Shown here: piece by piece, positions 36,001-48,800 of the stretch
Layout: each line of letters opens with the position of its first letter
Position numbering within the stretch: position 1 is the stretch's first letter
Origin: Stenocarpella maydis
Lineage: Eukaryota; Ascomycota; Sordariomycetes; Diaporthales; Diaporthaceae
Direction: 5' to 3'
NCBI GenBank assembly: GCA_002270565.1
Contig: NQMI01000028.1
Span: forward strand, 62,001 to 126,000
DNA: 64,000 nt
Translations under genes and position numbers: made by a program
The notes under the pieces: generated by a model
Databases searched by the model: none
Told to the model about the DNA's origin: nothing
What the model saw: only the letters and a program-made list of their open reading frames with translations

Positions 36001-38793
36001 TGGTTGTGTGAGCATGAAAGTGCTGGTAGGGGGCTGGTTTGAGATGATCAAAGAGAGCAGACATTAGCTCATCCATCACGGGAGCCATGATTGGGTCAAG
36101 ATAGTCCGCTGTGAGATTGTCCACGCACAACTCAAGCGTCCGCAGACCCTGACCGACCAGGTCGCTCCCCGCCCGTAATGCAACAACCAGAGGCCGCATT
36201 AGGAAACTCAGATGAGGGAGTAGATTGCTAAGCCTGGCAGGTACTGTCAAACACAGTTCGACGTACAAGTCTCGCTCAGCGGGCTTCCTTGCAGCTCTCA
36301 GAAGGTTGTTGAGGACGTCCAGCAGCATCTCGAGAAGCGGCAATATCTTCTTGTAGAGATGCTCAAACTTCCCGCCGCCAATGCTCCGGAACAATGAACG
36401 GAGGAGGAGGAAGTAGTTCATAGGCTCCTCAGCCTTGGTAGAATATTCGATGGATTTCGTCACGATGTCCACGACGTGAGGCAGAAGAACCTGTTCATTT
36501 TGGGCCGCAAACAGAGTGACGGCCATGAACGCCAACTTATAGAGTCGCAGAAGTATCGATGCCTTCTTCACATCTGCCGAGCCGACATCCTCGATATGTT
36601 CCATCAGGAACCTGAGGAGCATGCCGCAGAAGCTAGGCGATGTCGCTTCACTGGCGAGGAAGAACTGTGGTATGTGCAAAAGCCCCGTGTGATCAAATAT
36701 CATCTCGTAGAGACGCGGGATCTCCTGCTGGAAAACCTCGTTGAAGGTGGCTGGATCAATGCAGTGGAACACAGTCGCAAAAGTCTCCAAGAGCTCCTTC
36801 TCCTCTTTGCTGCTAGAGTTCATGTAGAAATTGGCCATGTACTCGACCGCCGACTGGTACTGGGATTCACCAATGGGTTTCTCGATTTCGTAATAGCGAA
36901 ACACATAGGCACCTTCCTTGAAGAGTTTGACAATAACTTGCACTTCCTCGGGACTGAATCCGTATGCGACGTCCTGCCAATGCGGTGGGGCATTCACCTG
37001 TTCCACAACGTGCGGAGGATTGCAAACCTTGAGCTGGTAGAAAGTGTTCTTGAGACCGTTCATCAGATTCTTAAACAGGAACTTGTTGTCAACAACAGGA
37101 TCTGCGCCCTTTTCACGGGGATTTGCTGTCTTGATAGGCATAGCATTGAAAATGTCGACCTCGTCCCAGTCCGGAGGATGAGCTTTATCAGCCAGGTAAG
37201 TGTCTGGCGTCTGATCCTTGGTCTGCTTCGCGTACGCTTTGGACAGCTTGACTGCGTTCGCGTACTGCCGGTTCATGGCGGCAAATTTGTCCCCAATAGC
37301 ATTCAAGATCATGATGAGATAATGTCGCGCATCCTCCTTGTTGTCCATCTTGGCGATGCATTCTGCCATATTGAGCAGTAGCTTCGCGCTCATTGTCTGG
37401 AAACTGGTGCCCGGGAAATTGTCTTGTAGGTTTCGTGTGTAGACCTCTACGGTCTTCCTGATCTGTGCTGGCGTGAGGGAGTCTCTGACGTGATGGATCA
37501 GGTCCGCAAGCATGCTGTACGCCAGAGGCCTCATGTTCTCGTAAACTGTCAGTCCATCGCCAATCAGGGTCCTCTCCTCCAGGAGTTCGTCGATTTTGGG
37601 CAGGAAGATCTTCCTAAAGTTGAAGTTGATGATGTGGCGGATAGCGACCAGGAGCTCCTTCCTGGCGCTTGACTTTTCCCGCGGGCAGTCCTTCAAGAGC
37701 CGTACTACTATATCCGGCAACGTGGGAAGAAAGTCCGTCAGTTGCTGTGAGTACTGTCTGAGGAGGTATGCCAAGAAACTCATCGTCTTGACCTGCGCCG
37801 TGATGAACTCGCCGAAAGCTGCTCGATTCCTGATGTTGGGACTGACGCCCGTGAAGACAGTGTGCTTGGATACCGCCTCAGCATGTGCCTGCTCTTGAGC
37901 TTTCGCCTGTAAACACAGCACACTCTTGATCAGGGGAACAAAGGCCTTGACGTTCTGCGGGACGGTGTTCCGGTAGACCTGGAATATCGACACGACTATG
38001 ATAGGACACTCCGAGAGGACTTTGAACGATTGCATCCCTTTCAGCAGCGGTCGGGCGGTCGGTTGGTCGATGCCGAATTCGGTCGTTGTTGCCGTGGGCG
38101 AGGCTGGTCGGGGTGAATGATGCTGGTGGAAGTTGGTCTGTGTGCTTCCAGGGGTGGACGGCATTCCTCCTGCTCCGGTCGTGGGCTCGTTGTCAAGCTG
38201 CTCTCTAACTACCCGCTCCATCTGCTCAAACAGCTCCTGTATCAGGCTCAAAAACTCCTGCACCTTGCCCGCGACGACCTTGGACTGGAATCGCATGATA
38301 TCGGAGACGACTTTGACGCAAATGACGGCATTTTCTTCGTTGTCCGTCCGGACCAACTTCATTAATAGTTCGACGGTTTCCAACGCGTATGGCTCGAATG
38401 GCTCGGCGGCGGCAGGTACTGTAGGGAATCGGTGGAGGATCTCGAGAATGGTGTTTCGGAGCTTCTGTTGTCATCTGAGGTGAGTAGGAGGTCAGACAGT
38501 GTCATGGAGGCTAGCTCACCTGGTCATTGGATGTGCTTTGAAATGTGCAAGGGCCATTAAGTATGGATATGAAAACCGGCATAACTCGCTTCAGAAAGAC
38601 CGGGTAGGAGGGGCCAGAAGTAAAAACATCGAGATTATCGCGTAACGTAGTTGCGGCTTCGACCTTGACCCGGGACTCTGCAGGTGGTATATGGTCAGTC
38701 AGTTTCGCGAGAGGCAGAGCGCATTGGTTGTTGCTACTGACCAGTGTCCTGAGTGACGAGGCGCTTGACCACATCTTCGAGAAGTTGCGACAT
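27044..38793 (-). CDS. TRA1: Tra1/TRRAP, SAGA and NuA4 co-activator subunit
   Basis: Giant PIKK-family scaffold that recruits the SAGA and NuA4 acetyltransferase complexes to activators. CDS is complement(join(27044..38463-38464 exon, 38520..38677, 38742..38793)), that is exons 38742-38793, 38520-38677 and 27044-38464, about 3,876 aa. Introns are 64 and 55 nt; the first donor is GTCAGT and the last acceptor CAACAG, both chosen because they alone keep the frame. The N-terminus is [16 protein letters not shown]. The body is HEAT/TPR repeat; the FAT region lies roughly in residues 2,650-3,200. The PI3K-like domain near residues 3,450-3,800 contains [20 protein letters not shown]. It lacks the usual catalytic residues, as known for this pseudokinase family. 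The C-terminal FATC ends [10 protein letters not shown] possible extra in-frame intron near 27,731-27,790 would remove 13 or 20 residues. Confidence 0.96.
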
Positions 38794-39986
38794 CGTCGCG
38801 ATGGCTTGGGATCAAATCAACCCCGACCACAATTCCATGAGATGACAGGCGCGGTGGCTGCTGGCAATAGTTGTGATTGATAACTGTCAAGAAGCGCGTC
38901 GAGCCTGGCGGTAGACGGCGCAAGCCAGTTGCCTGCAGAAAGGTCGAGTTGGAAGCGCGGCACCTGGCCCCTCCACTGCGACCAAGCTCAGAAGTCGCGA
39001 CGGAGCTTGGTAATTGCAAATGCGGGACTGGCATTCATTTCACAACAAAACCGCGATATGTTATTATGGGAGTGGTGTAGAACACGGGTTTTCGGATGGT
39101 GCCGTGGTGGAATGTGCGTTGTGGGGTTGTGGTGTAGTTGCGACGGCGCGGTGGTCATGAATAGCTGATTAGAGCACGCTCTGAAATCTTCAGAAAGCTT
39201 GAGATGGCAGGGAATTGAGAAAGCTGGGGGGACCGGTCGCCAAATCCAACGGGTGCTTACATAACACAGACTGCCAGCACTATTGCCATATACAGTCAGG
39301 CGTCTCGCGGGGAGGTGTCAGCGCAGGCCGCACGGGGCAGTGGCTGGAGCCTATGGTTCTGGCTGTCTCACTGGATCCTATCTTATCTAATCCATCTAAT
39401 CTAGAAGATCAACATGCCAAGTGAAGTCCATTGCAACCAACATGCGTGAACTCTGTTTGACAACCCCACTCCAGACTTCTAATCTGTTTGCCCCAGCATA
39501 AGAAAATGCGATGTTCTCGGGTTGGCTCATGGGGGAGATCAAAATGGACTCTTTCTCAACTGTTTGTGTCCTAGGAACGGAATTGGATACGAATCTGCTC
39601 GTGTTCGTCCTGCTGGTGAAGACGGCGCCTTACGCCGCAGCACTATAGGTCAGGATAAAAATGTCAGAATCCACCGGAACGCTCTGGTCGGCCCGTGCGC
39701 TCTCAGGTAGCCATGTCGTCATCACTCGCGTTATTCTCAATCGGCTGCATGAAATAGGTGCTCATAGTTCAAGTGTAGGACCCAGGACGTTGCTTTATAC
39801 ACACAAAAGCGTCATTGATTCAATAATATACAGTAAAAATGACAAAGCCTAAATGGCTAAAAACCATGCGCCCATAAATGTCCAATGTAGATGTTTTCTC
39901 TCCTCCACATAAAACCCTAGAATGAGCCTGGGAAACCAAGGCTAGGAAGAAAACAGTCATGGATCAAAAAATGCCACCTGGGCTTC
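38794..39986. other. Intergenic region between TRA1 promoter and LPMO 3' end
   Basis: Contains the TRA1 promoter and the LPMO 3' flank. Short frames on both strands lack motifs. A locally AT-rich stretch around 39,770-39,990 fits a 3' UTR or terminator of the LPMO gene. No other feature is visible. Confidence 0.4.
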
Positions 39987-41195
39987 TTAACCGAGGAAAG
40001 GAAGAGTGCGCTTGACACGACGGAGCGCACGGGTCATCCTGAACTTGGCGGCGGAGGCAACAATCTCAAAGTTGGCTCCCGTGCCACTGCAAGATGTGCC
40101 GGCTGCTACAGGCATGACTGCTGACCAAGTGCCTGAAGCGCAGACCTGGTAAGAAGTCGAGCTTAGGCATTGGTAGTCTCCCTCTGTCGTGCAGGCAGAT
40201 CCAGCAGATGTTGAGCCGCTGCTGCCGGAGGATCCAGCGCTGGAAGATCCAGAGCCTGAGGAGCCCGAGGATGAGCCCGAGGAGGAGCCCGAGGGGCTGG
40301 AGGCAGCGCCTGTAGGGGCTGGGGCGGCGGGGGCGGCGGGGGCGCTGGTAACGGCTGCACCGGCTGAAACCGTAGCAAAGATGCCACCGCCAACAGGGGC
40401 AGTAGCAGCAGATGCGGGAGAGCTTCCCGCAGCAGCAGTTGCACTGGCGCTGGATCCAGAGCCCCCTGTCGGCTGTGTGGAGCCGCCAGAGCCGCCAGCG
40501 TTGCAAGAGCCAGTAGGTGCGGCAAACGCATCGGTTGCGCCGTTCAGCTTCTGTACATTTGCTCCCGGGTCAGGGAACGTGATGTCCGTGTCGGGTGGAG
40601 TCCCGCAACCGTTGCCAATGTTGGCTTTGAACATATCCGGCAATGCCTCATAGTTGCTCTTGTCGCCGGAAGAGCCAGTAAGGTCAACCATGGCACAGTT
40701 CATGTACATCTCTCGGTTTCCAACCTTGTTGAACCATGTCCAAGCAAGCACAGCCTTGCCTGAAGGGATGTTGTCGGGTACAGTAAAGTTGTAGTTGAAT
40801 GGAACCGGCGCCGTAGCCGATGTGTCGTCCCCAAGGTTGCCTACGGTATTCCGAGCGGGGCATCCTCCCTCAATGGATGTGATCACTTTCCAGACGCTGT
40901 TTTTAGTCGGGTTCTCGTCATATGTGATGGAGATTTGGCAGGAACCACCTCCGTGAACAGACTGTCCAATGAAGTTCAGGGGCTGATCTGAACCCAGTTC
41001 CATGGATGTCGACTGCCCAGCGAGCGTTTGGCCAGAAGCGAGCTGGCAAGGGTAGTTGCTGCCATCAGCCAATAGAGGCCCATTGGTCGCCTGAGGCGTA
41101 GTTGCGCGGACCGGGGTGGCCATCAAAATGTGGGCGTCCACAACGGTAGCCAAGCCGCAAGCGGCAGCAACGGCGAAAGACTTGGTGAAATACAT
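39987..41195 (-). CDS. Secreted AA11-type lytic polysaccharide monooxygenase
   Basis: Predicted copper-dependent oxidative enzyme acting on chitin outside the cell. It is an intronless 402-aa protein starting at the ATG at 41195. A signal peptide (residues 1-21, ending VVDA) leaves an N-terminal His22 (HILMATPVR), the copper-binding residue required in LPMOs. The second brace His is probably His81 in the SVHGGGSCQ motif, typical of AA11. Conserved cysteines and WTWFNKVGNREMYMNCA follow. A long Ser/Gly/Ala/Pro linker (about 232-325) leads to a cysteine-containing C-terminal module (CTTEGDYQC...YQVCASGTW, about 333-385) resembling the X278/CBM19-like chitin-binding modules of other AA11 proteins. 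It ends in a basic tail (RMTRALRRVKRTLPFLG), which is unusual. An upstream 3.4-kb gene-free region may hold a large promoter. Confidence 0.88.
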   Translation of the reverse strand: MYFTKSFAVAAACGLATVVDAHILMATPVRATTPQATNGPLLADGSNYPCQLASGQTLAGQSTSMELGSDQPLNFIGQSVHGGGSCQISITYDENPTKNSVWKVITSIEGGCPARNTVGNLGDDTSATAPVPFNYNFTVPDNIPSGKAVLAWTWFNKVGNREMYMNCAMVDLTGSSGDKSNYEALPDMFKANIGNGCGTPPDTDITFPDPGANVQKLNGATDAFAAPTGSCNAGGSGGSTQPTGGSGSSASATAAAGSSPASAATAPVGGGIFATVSAGAAVTSAPAAPAAPAPTGAASSPSGSSSGSSSGSSGSGSSSAGSSGSSGSTSAGSACTTEGDYQCLSSTSYQVCASGTWSAVMPVAAGTSCSGTGANFEIVASAAKFRMTRALRRVKRTLPFLG

Positions 41196-44100
41196 CGTAT
41201 CTCGGATGAGTAATGCTCTTCGTTCCAGACGAATTGCTGAAAAGGAATGTAGGTACGATGGGTGCAGACGAGTCCTGTGATTACTTGGTTAGAAAACAAC
41301 TACTCAGTCATGTATACCCAGGCCCGAGGCACAACGAGGCCGTCTCGGACGTCTTGAGCCTGAGAGGAATATACGGGTTGTTGCATACCTAAGAATACTT
41401 TGTTACAGATTCTTGGGTGTCGCAAAAGGAGGACTCGAGTGGTAATGAAGTTCGAATAGTCTCAAGTTCTTTGAAGGAATGGCATGCACCAGGCTGGAGA
41501 GATGAAGAGACAAGAATGGCAGAAAAGGACTAGAGAAAAGGACTAGCCTCCAGGAGAATGAATGCGACTGCTCAAGTCTTGTCTTAATGGAAGGGCTGTT
41601 AATAATGAGAAGTCCAGGAAAGATTCGGCCGGACAGGTTGCGCATCTTTATAAAGATGAGTGCCGTATGGAGGCAAACATGTGCCATGTCGTACTCAGGA
41701 GAGCAGCGCCCCTACAATAAAGGTATGGAGTACTCTGGTCCTGGCTGAAAGTCATTTTCAGTGGATGAGATCGACCGAGACCCAGACCAGGTATCCACTC
41801 GGGTATCCAAGAGCGCGTATATGATGGGATACCTTGACAAGAGAAGGGGAGCAGTGGCAGCCAGTCAAAGCGTACAGCCACATCCATGAGTCCGGCATGC
41901 GAGGCATGATGGATCTGCCCGAGGGATCAGGGATGTGAGAGTAATCGCAGAAGAGTGCGGATGAAAAGCCATGATAGGCTGTCCCGAGATTTCTGGCTTG
42001 TTTCGGACGTGCACAGAACGTCTCTCTGCAGGTGACCAGGATTAAGCATGGCTCCTCCTTGAACGCTCAACGGCAGCCAATGCCCCACGATCTGCAAGTG
42101 CTCGCCGCATCGCCCCTGACTTTATCCCGTTTGGGCAAGCGAGGGCCTGGCTTCATACGTTCTTGAACGCCTAAGAAAAGGTGGTCGTAAGCAAACACCA
42201 TACGGCTGGTTGAGACCATTGCTGGGCTCAACGTTGGTGGTATGTATTACCATTCGAGCTGATTGCATTGGTTCAGACTTGTCTTTCGCGGATTTCGAAG
42301 GCGAGAGATTGGAAGTCGAAAGTCAAGGTGCACACACTTCAGCCCACATTGTTTGCGTGGGTAACCTGTGGTGTTAGAGATCGCCAAGCTTTGTCGGATG
42401 CAGCCTCCCAGGCTGACAGCGGACCCGTGGGTATGGGTCTGTGCGACGAGGGTGCAGCCGCAAACGAGCCAACATCACGCCCGGGCTCTGGCCGCGAATT
42501 GCGGCTCGACAGAGAAACGCTAACCCGCACGTACACGCCAACAGTGGAAGCTGGCCTGCTGGCGTAGCTGTCCTTTGAGTCGGGAACGCCACGGTCAGGG
42601 CATGCAGGTACGCAGCAAGCTTGACTCAGGGTAAGCCAGGAAAAGGAGAGTGACTGGCCGATCCAGGGGTGTCGCTCTTTTTTTTTTTTTTTTTTTTTTG
42701 GAGGGGGTCAAGGATATTTCCTTGCAACTGTCCCTGCTCAATGCGAGCTTCGCCCATTGGACCATGCAAAGAACACCGGATCCAGCTCCATTTCCCCATC
42801 TTGCAGGAGGCAGCCGAATCGAAACTGCTGATTCACCCTGGCATGTTCCTCAGCAACCGTCAACATGCTGTGTATGGACGCGCAGGCCTTCGCAGGCGCT
42901 TGCAAGGGACCTGGCATACTCATGAGATGCCGAATAAGCGGTGCGTGAAGAGACATCGCACGCTAGGCCAGGGGGCTGACAGCCGCTGCCCAAAGAGAGC
43001 CTGGGGGGTCTGCTTGTCAGAGCCCATCAGTCCCGTGTGACCGAGTCAACTCGTGCTTGTCGGTTCTCATCCACTTCCTGTCGATTGATAACTGTCGGCC
43101 GAGCCGAGGCCAACGCGACCAAAAGGAGAACACCAGCGTTGGGTTTGCCTGGCGGACTTCAGTGACAGCTGCCGAACCAGGCTATGGGATGGGTCGGCAA
43201 AGAAGCCGAAGTGTCCAGATTCGGAGTGTGGCTCATGCAGACGAACCGCGGTGGTTGCGCCGCCCTAGGCGCCTCGTCGGCGAGCGGCGAGGCTTGCCCA
43301 AGTTGATGGTGGGCGGTGTGTTGTTGAAACTGGGGTCTGTTTCATGTCTCTGTTGTGCCAGATCGGACAAGCTTCCTCGCCCTCAGTCAGTCAGTCAGTC
43401 ACTCTGGTTCATCCCAGGTCGATTGTTTCTTGTGGCTACTGGCCAATCCGAGTGCCGGACCAGACAGCAAGCGAGGCAAGATCAGGCAATGCAGGGGTGT
43501 GAAAGGCGACGTGTGGGTTACGTGGAAGAGACTTGCATGTTCCAAATGTTTGAAACAAGTTGGGGTTTGCCGACAGCCAGTTGTTGCTGCTGGAGCGTTG
43601 CAGCGACCCCCGCCCAGTGCCTGCCGACCAGCCCAACTCGTGCCGTTGCTGCCGATGAGTAATGCCTCTCCGTCAGCTCACTGCCTTTTTCGCCTTGCAG
43701 GTTCGGAGGAAAAGACCATACTAGCAGGGGCTACGACCACTCGCTGGGGCCGACCAGTTCTGCGACTGAGGATTGTGAGCGGGTTCAAAGGTCATCTGAT
43801 GTTCTGGCATTGCGATAGCACAACAATGCTGCATGTGAAGATGTGGCAAGCACCACGACCATCCTCCTATCCACCCACGACAATTAGAACGCGCGTAGCT
43901 GATATGCGCGCGCCTCTGTGTTATCCAACGGTGTCCCTTGCCCTTGATGCCATCCGTGCAGCGGTTCCAGGGCGGGTACCAAGGGACGCATCAACGAACG
44001 ACTGACTGGGCGGGCGAGCGTGGCTATCCGTTGTTCACTTCGAATGAACTGGGTAATGTGTACCGGTATGTCATCCCTGCCCGCCCCTGTGAAAATGACT

Positions 44101-44603
44101 CGCTTCCGCCGGGGACAATGCCTCCTCATCCGATGTGAAGGGGGCGATGCGGGAGGCATCCGCGTGGGTGCGGGACAAGGCTGTGCTGGCTGCTGGCTGG
44201 CTGGTCAACGCCACCACTCTTACTATGTAGTCTACCTAGGTAGGTACTCAGGGGCTTATTCACAGGCCGCCCCGGAACATTTTGCGGCGACGAACCAGCC
44301 CAGGCCTCCCCCCATCCTTGCCCAGCTGATCCGCCCCCGATTTTTCCTTCTGGCATAACATTTTAGATGAATTACTCGGACGACCACGACTACAGCGCGG
44401 CAGTAGACGCCACCGGCCCACCCGTGCGAGCCGCGGTTTTGCGAGGTTTGTGCACGGCGAGAAGCGATTAGGTAACCAGTTGGCCTCCGGGTGAAAGTCG
44501 ATCTATTCTGTTGCCACCTCTATGTCTATTCCAGATCCCGGTCATCTGCTGAGCAAGCCTCCAAAGTACCTCCGGATACGATACGACTTAGGCTGGCCTC
44601 GGC
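41196..44603. other. Long intergenic region, probable LPMO promoter
   Basis: 3.4 kb without a supported gene. The frames at 42.3-42.9 and 43.1-44.0 kb overlap each other, lack domains and begin in low-complexity context, so I do not call them. The region has a T22 homopolymer (42,678-42,699), a CAGT tetranucleotide run near 43,384-43,400, and the palindrome CTACCTAGGTAG at 44,232-44,243. The left part is upstream of the LPMO and should contain its promoter. Confidence 0.45.
42678..42699. repeat. T22 homopolymer
   Basis: Twenty-two consecutive T on the plus strand in non-coding DNA. It could be a poly(A) relic of a retroposed sequence on the minus strand, but no target-site duplication or retro-element body is recognisable beside it. 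Length is also prone to assembly error. Confidence 0.9.
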
Positions 44604-45332
44604 TCAGACCGCTGCTTGGACACTGGCAGGCTGGTCGGGGTCACAGTCTGTCCCAGATGGTTAGTATGGTTGCCACAGGGCAGGTTGATCGGAAGGGACG
44701 AGTGAGCTCACCCTCAAAGACGTAGCCGGCGCGCGTCCACTTGGTCAACTTGTCACGGCGAAACTCGGCGAAGTCCCACTCCTTGTCCTCCAGCCAGCCC
44801 TCCTCCAGGAAGATGTAGGACTCGGTGATGACTTGCTCTCCCTCCACGTTGCCCTCGCCCTTCTCGTTTCCGACCGTCGTTAGGAGCTTGGGGCGAACGA
44901 CCCGCCGGTCGTAGGTTGCACCCTCGAAGAAGTCAAGTCGCTCCAGGTTGGCCTTCGTGATGCCGCTGACCACAGCGCCACGGACGGCGTGATCCGGGTC
45001 CTCAATCATGCCTGGGTAATCGGCACCGCGGACCCGGCGCCGGCAGTAGCCATGCAGTATGGCAGGCTGGAAGGTATGTCGCTTCCGGATCTCCTCTGGT
45101 GGGTCTCTGTTGTCATAGCACACCGAGAAGAAGACCTGGGGCTCCATCTAGCCCGATCAGACACGTTAGCTTCCCTGGCCGGATGAGGCGCCCGGGTTTG
45201 CGGGCAGGGGCTTGTTTACCAGAGTGCCTGTAAAACTGTCAGCCTGCGACCTTCAAACATGTGCTCAGAGGGAAACTAACCGTAGAAGAAGGCGGTGCGC
45301 TGCTCAACTGGCTCGTCTTTGGTGTGTGCCAT
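44604..45332 (-). CDS. GGCT/AIG2-like cyclotransferase-family protein with 8-nt microexon
   Basis: Small protein of the gamma-glutamylcyclotransferase-like (AIG2) superfamily, 179 aa. Its substrate is unknown; relatives release 5-oxoproline from gamma-glutamyl compounds. CDS is complement(join(44604..44647, 44712..45147, 45220..45227, 45281..45332)). Exon 2 is only 8 nt and supplies the family's N-terminal motif AFFYGTLMEPQVF across two junctions. Introns are 53, 72 and 64 nt, with good donors (GTTAGT, GTAAAC, GTGAGC), branch sites (CTGAC, CTAAC, CTAAC) and AG acceptors. Other family features: PAILHGYCRRRVRGADYPGM, the acidic region near LERLDFFEG (the Glu of FEG is the expected catalytic position) and YIFLEEGWLEDKEWDFAEF. 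The last exon is short and ends DQPASVQAAV. Without the microexon the protein would start at an internal ATG and lose the YGTL loop. Confidence 0.87.
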
Positions 45333-45894
45333 GGCTGCCGATTGCGGACGTTGACCAAGGTGGTGTGGGTTGTTGATAAGACGACGACAGAAAGAAAGAA
45401 GTGGTTTCAGGTCGTCAGAGGAACTCAAAAAAATTCTAGCCCATGGCAAGTTACAACGGCAATGGTGAATCGAATTGTCTTGTCTTTCGTGGTGGTCCGA
45501 GGTTGTTACCCCGATAAGCTGCGGCACAAGTGAGCTGCCAGGCAGCATCCGCGATCGGCCAACTGCGGAGTCAACACCATTTGACACGGCCAAATGACCC
45601 CAAACAAGCCCGTTTTCTTCAGAAATAATCTACTGTGGTCACGAATTTTGCACCGAGACCTCGAGTTACTGTAGTTATTTTGGGTTGTAGTTCTGGCGTT
45701 CTTTAGTGGCCGTCTAACTCAGATGTTCTTTCTCTATTGTTCATCCACATGCCAAACGATCATAACACCAGGAACTCGGTCGAATCGCCGAAGTATTACA
45801 TGCACGCTCCACATGCACGCATACTGGGTTTGCATCACCACCGAAATTGACTGAACCGCCGCCAGGTTATAGAATGACATAATTTGAAACCTCC
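45333..45894. other. Short intergenic region
   Basis: Holds the promoter of the GGCT-like gene and the 3' flank of the DUF3433 relic. No gene, RNA or repeat is recognised in these 560 bases. Confidence 0.4.
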
Positions 45895-48800
45895 TCATCC
45901 ATTACCGCCTCCAACTCCCTTTCCGACCCCCGGAGCTTGCTTCTTTCCATCCAGCAGAACAACGTAAGGGTCGAACTCTATACCCAAGTGCGCCGTCCCA
46001 TCCACGCCAGTGTACCTCCCAAAGCTGTACCTCTCAGCCGGCTGTCCTTTCCTCTCAGGCCCACTGTACATCTTCACAGCCCTGCTGCCGGCGGAATACG
46101 CGATGGTCGACCCAGTCGAAGACGGCATCCTCGGTAGCAATATCTCACGCCGCCGTGAGTACATCATGATTCCCGCCAGGAGGTAGACCCCGAGGATAGT
46201 CATGCTGATTGTAAAAGCCGTGTTGTCCATGAATAACTGCGTGTCTTGCGTCACCAATGTCGCCGACAGGCGTGGGGCCGTCTGATTTGGTCAACAGGCC
46301 GCAAATAGGTCCGAGTTGGCACCCAGAAGCGCCGCCCCGAGGCGCTGGTAGTTCTTCTCGACGGCAGGTATGAGGCCAGTGACATCGGGGAGGCCCTTTC
46401 TCGGGTCAACAAGGTCCGTCAAGTTCGCCTCCAGCTTCAGGTAGTAGTTCATCCAGTCCCTCGTCAGCGTGTCGTTGTGCCAGGCGAGCATTCCTACCCC
46501 GCCGGTGCTCTGCTGCGACCGATCGCCGATGAGCGTTTTGGCATCCCGCAAGATGGTCGTTGCGTTGGGGCAGAGCACGTCCGTGATGTTGTCGTACTGC
46601 CCCAGCATGTGGGATTCGAGCACCCGCCCGGCTGCGTCCACTGTGATGTTGAATTGCGCCGTCACCATCTCGCCGTGCGTAACAAAAATGCGGTTTCCGG
46701 TCTTCGTTTCGGCTGTGCCGTATCGTAGCGCATCCACCCAAGCAGCAAGCGGGATTCACAAAATGATGTCGCTTCTTCCGTCGTGCCTGAGCCAGAGGCT
46801 TGTTCCAGAGATGAGTGCACCTCTTGAGCCGATTTCCCTTGTGGTACTGAGTAGTAAGTATACCTGTAAGGCTCGCACTTGGTGGTATTGCCTGACGGAG
46901 TGTCTCGGTGCACTACGGCAAACTCTTGATTTCCCATATCCGTTGTGACATTGAAGCGACACACAGCATGAATGAGCGAGGAGTTGTCCGTTGTGAGGGC
47001 CGAACAATGTGCCGCGACTCCAAAGCCCCTTGTAACTGCGTTATATTTTGCCGGTGCGTTGTCTTTCTTAGTCAGATCGGCGAAGGGAAGGTATGAAAAC
47101 CGGGTATCGATCCAAGCAGGCAGTCGTGTGCTCGCAGACAAATTGGTCTGCACCATGCAGAAGTGATCGAAATACGGACTATTGGATAGGGAAGTAGCAC
47201 CAGTCGGTAAGACGGTTCCGCGCGTTAGTGGAGGTGACACCAACGATGTTACGTTCGTCGACGTGAAAACCGCTCGTGGCGATTCGTTGAAAATAGCGCC
47301 TAGACCAACAGCAAGGACGTTGGCCAGCAGAACCACCACACTAAGCATACCGAGGACATAATGCCCAGCCTTCGCTGCTCGCTAGAGTACTAGTTGCGGG
47401 GGAAGAGATTCGTATCTCGTCTGGATGGTCGTCTTTGCTTTGCGTCCTCCTTTCAGCAAGTCCTGATACGGCCGCAACGTACATACCATACGGTTGAGCA
47501 GAGTGAGAAATGGCTCCAACATTGTCGAAATGACCATTGGGATATAGTTCTCCAACAGTTGCAAAACCTCAAAGTTCGAACTCGGACGTGAGAGACCTAG
47601 AACGGGTCAGCAAACTCACGTGGCCTATCATGGCAGACTAGGGAACAATCTTTTCTGATGTCCCTTCAAGAATGGTACAAACCATGGAGAAGCATCTCTT
47701 GGCGTTTGAGATACGTCAGAACGCCGATTGCGGCTGTGAGAGTGAATATGAAGACAATCCCAACAGGAATTCATGACTCTTTAGGGCATATTGACTGGTG
47801 ACTTGTGCGAGATACTACAGTCGATATGCTATTAGTGTTTCCAACCGCTTGCGCCGTTTGACTAGGAAGGAGAAGCTGAAAAGCTGGCCCATCCGCGGCC
47901 CTCCTTTCCAGATGATACCGGTCGCTGCGGATGGATGTACGGAGTGACGCTTCGTCTAAATTGTCCTTGACTCCGAGACGCGACAGAAGGCTTTCCTGAT
48001 CCTGGACCTTGCCAAAAAGGGATGCTATGCTATCGGGATCGCTATCCAGGTTGCTGTGAGAACGTATAATTGTGTAAAGTAAGGCAACAGCCAGGAGAGG
48101 GACCACTCCAAGCAAAGTTTCGACGACGAAAGAAATCGGCCTGCTGACGATTATGCCATAAGCCGTATACTGGACGACTCCAACCCTCGTTCGCCGGGGT
48201 CCAGCTCGAGAGACAAGTCGAGCGATCGCCGAAGAGAAGATTAGCCTGTGGGCAGCAGCGTATGACTCCTGTATCACAATGGTGTTCAGAAAGTCAGAAA
48301 TTGTGCCGTTATGTAGACCGATCGCGAACCCAACCATGTTCGTTGCGGGCCATGAGATGTTCGACTTGTATAACTTGGCGTACTAGTTGAGTATTAGATT
48401 GTCCGGATAGACTCTGAGAATGACCACCAATGAGAAGCCGGCATGCAGGAGGAGTTCGAAGGCTGAGACGTTAAATTCGGTATTGTCGAGTGGGGACGGC
48501 GCAGCCAGCTCGGTGAGAGACTGTTCCACAGGTCGGCCCGTAGTAGCGTCTACTGTAACTGATACCTCCTGCTGCGTGTAAGACGGCCCACAGAACATGG
48601 CAGTAATGTTCCCAAATGTTGCATTTGCGCCAGTCACAGAGCCCTGGCCAAATATTGCGAGAAGCTGATGGGAATATTCGGGTCCACATTGAGCGCTCGC
48701 TAGATACCGGTCAAGATGTGCGTCCGATTCTGTAGCCGATATACTGCATGTTGTGATGTCCTTCTTTCCCGCCGCTCATTGATATATTCTGTGCACAACC

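Noticed and set aside
42678..42699. T22 run as the poly(A) end of a retrotransposon
   Set aside because: No element body, target-site duplication or reverse-transcriptase fragment was found next to it.
43057..44005. Frames of about 201 and 216 codons upstream of the GGCT-like gene
   Set aside because: They overlap in different frames, contain low-complexity CAGT repeats, and have no recognisable domain.
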